From: CAYNNP01 sp964398215 | GTDB lineage: Bacteria; Planctomycetota; Planctomycetia; Pirellulales; Pirellulaceae | Direction: 5' to 3' | Length of the DNA: 43,324 nt | Assembly (NCBI GenBank): GCA_964398215.1 | Contig: CAYNNP010000028.1 | Coordinates: forward strand, 1 to 43,324 | Shown here: positions 42,026 through 43,324 of the stretch, piece by piece | Numbering within the stretch: position 1 is the stretch's first letter | Layout: each line of letters starts with the position of its first letter | Made by a program: the position numbers and the translations under genes | The notes under the pieces: model-generated | The model's database searches: none | What the model saw: only the letters and a program-made list of their open reading frames with translations | Told to the model about the DNA's origin: nothing

Positions 42026-43324
42026 ACTCGTACGACACGACTGATGGACGGTTGATTCGCACGATCACCGGCGCCACTCCTGAGTACTCCCTGGCTAACT
42101 TCGCAGCAGTGCTCAATGAGACCCGTGACTTTAGCGAAAACGCTAGCTATGTGATCCAAGACTCGGTGTATGACGCCGAGGGCCGTTTGGAGCGTTCACA
42201 CGATGGCCGCAACGTGGCAATGAAGTATGAGTATGACGAAACCGGACGCCAGATCGCAACGATCTCGGATGCCGATTACCCTGACCGGGGCACGCTCAGT
42301 ACTCTGCCCGCAGCGCTCGCTCTACGAACGGAAACGGACTACAACGCTGTCGGCAATACTCTAGAAGTTCGTTCTCCCCGATACTTTGACGCTGGTGATG
42401 CTGAAGGCCATAACAAATCCAAGGAAACCTGGACTTACACCGATCGTGGATTGGTGGCAACGCACACCGTGGCAGCAGGCAGCACAGAAGAGGCCACCGA
42501 ATCGTTCATCTATGACCTTAAAGGAAGACGAACCGAGCGAACGGACTTTGCAAACAAGGTTTGGAAGACACACTACGAAGACTGCTGTGGGCAAGTCACA
42601 GCCACGGAAAACCCACTGGGTCACGGTAGCATCAGTCGCACCAACGCAGTGGGTCAAACGATCCATCAGGTCACCGTAGCCGACTACAGTGACCATGTCG
42701 CTGCACTGGATAATCCGGTAGACGCCAAGACGCTCCGAGAAGTCACCACTCGCTACGACGGAAGAGGCAGACCAATCGCCCGTACCACTTGGGTTGTGGC
42801 CCGTGGAGTCGTCGATCAAAACAATCCACCCATCGCTGGACTCGATGGAGTGGCAGCAGCCGATGGCCTGACAACCCAGTACCTTTACGATGATGATCTG
42901 ACTGACGGCGCTGGCCTCGACAGCGCGGCGGGAGCCACACCAGCACTAGGCGGCAATCCCATTAGCCTAGCAGATGCGATTACCAAGCTGGCTGACAGCG
43001 AAGCCAATGGTGGCGCGGGGATCAGTTTCAATGCGGATGCCAAAGGTACCGCTCGCGCTACGGTATCGCCTACTGGCGAAATCCGCTTCTCCGTATCGGC
43101 CGGTAGCGGTAGCATCAGCGGAGTACTTAACCCAACGGACAACTCACTGATCACGTGGAACTGCCGTGGGAAATCCACCACTACGAATCTTGCTGGTTAC
43201 GGCACAGTGCTGGTCAACAAAAGCATCAACGCAGCAGGCCATGTCACCAAATCCTACACAGACGCGGCAGGCCGCACACTTGAAAGCCATGATGCTCTCG
43301 GGAAGATCACCACGTACGAGTACG
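42019..43324 (+). CDS. RHS/YD-repeat protein fragment, probably 5'-truncated
   Basis: An open frame from the TAA at 41974 to the right edge with no stop. It encodes YD/RHS repeats: YDTTDGRLIRT, YDAEGRLERSHDGR, YEYDETGRQIATISD, YNAVGNTLEVRSPRYF, YTDRGLVATHTV, YDLKGRRTERTD, YEDCCGQVTATENPLG, YDGRGRPIARTTW and YTDAAGRTLESHDALG. It starts in the middle of a repeat: there is no signal peptide, no ribosome site and no ATG before 42220; GTG 42019 is the first start-like codon and lies inside the palindromic repeat. I infer that the 5' part was lost, perhaps when the repeat or a rearrangement arrived. The 3' end lies outside the window, so a toxin-like C-terminal domain cannot be assessed. Base usage looks richer in C and G at third positions than in the neighbouring genes. 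Confidence 0.75.
   Translation, partial: MNHSYDTTDGRLIRTITGATPEYSLANFAAVLNETRDFSENASYVIQDSVYDAEGRLERSHDGRNVAMKYEYDETGRQIATISDADYPDRGTLSTLPAALALRTETDYNAVGNTLEVRSPRYFDAGDAEGHNKSKETWTYTDRGLVATHTVAAGSTEEATESFIYDLKGRRTERTDFANKVWKTHYEDCCGQVTATENPLGHGSISRTNAVGQTIHQVTVADYSDHVAALDNPVDAKTLREVTTRYDGRGRPIARTTWVVARGVVDQNNPPIAGLDGVAAADGLTTQYLYDDDLTDGAGLDSAAGATPALGGNPISLADAITKLADSEANGGAGISFNADAKGTARATVSPTGEIRFSVSAGSGSISGVLNPTDNSLITWNCRGKSTTTNLAGYGTVLVNKSINAAGHVTKSYTDAAGRTLESHDALGKITTYEY

Noticed and set aside
1..43324. CRISPR arrays, tRNA or rRNA genes, integrases, transposases, prophage genes
   Set aside because: None recognised on either strand; the only mobile-like signals are the short palindromic elements and the RHS fragment.

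Overview
The window looks like chromosomal DNA from a planctomycete, most likely a Pirellulaceae/Rhodopirellula-type organism. The evidence is the adjacent DUF1549/DUF1553 (CAQCH-containing) and DUF1501 genes, a secreted DUF6807 (PmoA-like) protein, a Ser/Thr kinase with a DWG-type activation segment fused to kinesin-light-chain-like TPRs, very large secreted proteins, and short palindromic intergenic repeats. No rRNA, tRNA, CRISPR array, integrase or transposase was seen.

Layout. 1-0.8 kb: the 3' part of an unrecognised coiled-coil protein. 0.8-7.7 kb: three hybrid histidine kinases of the AHDFNN (NtrB-like) type, each ending in its own receiver. One is on the minus strand and has lost the G1-box aspartate; one is soluble with two PAS domains; one has a periplasmic ABC-substrate-binding-like sensor. 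A palindromic, MITE-like element and a nested hairpin lie between the first two. 8-14.3 kb: one 2100-residue secreted protein with macroglobulin-like beta segments. 14.4-16.3 kb (minus): an SDR dehydrogenase and a DUF6807 protein. 16.6-19.9 kb: the DUF1549/1553-DUF1501 pair. 20-23.2 kb: the receptor-like Ser/Thr kinase with TPRs.

23.5-32.5 kb is the most unusual part. Three tightly coupled genes (3 bp gap, then an ATGA overlap) encode three different paralogous Hsp100/ClpB-like proteins with two AAA+ domains each. None has a recognisable Clp N-domain. All share a new N-terminal beta/alpha module (two HicB-like units by eye). Their first AAA+ domains keep Walker A but have altered Walker B acids (GN, ED and TS instead of DE). 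Their second AAA+ domains look catalytically intact but have lost the GYVG pore-loop motif. The first two carry long, divergent C-terminal extensions, one resembling the PCRF domain of peptide release factors. I infer a dedicated hetero-oligomeric AAA+ machine, possibly linked to the upstream kinase, and regard it as the best candidate for an undescribed system.

32.5-34.3 kb (minus): sufU-sufS for Fe-S cluster assembly, convergent with the AAA+ operon across a symmetrical hairpin. 34.5-38.7 kb: a CelD/BcsL-type GNAT acyltransferase, a UDP-glucuronate decarboxylase (UDP-xylose synthase) and a secreted HEAT/TPR protein, suggesting envelope polysaccharide work. 39-42 kb: an enlarged type I signal peptidase followed by lptB. 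42-43.3 kb: an RHS/YD-repeat frame that starts abruptly next to a dispersed palindromic repeat and runs off the window; it looks 5'-truncated.
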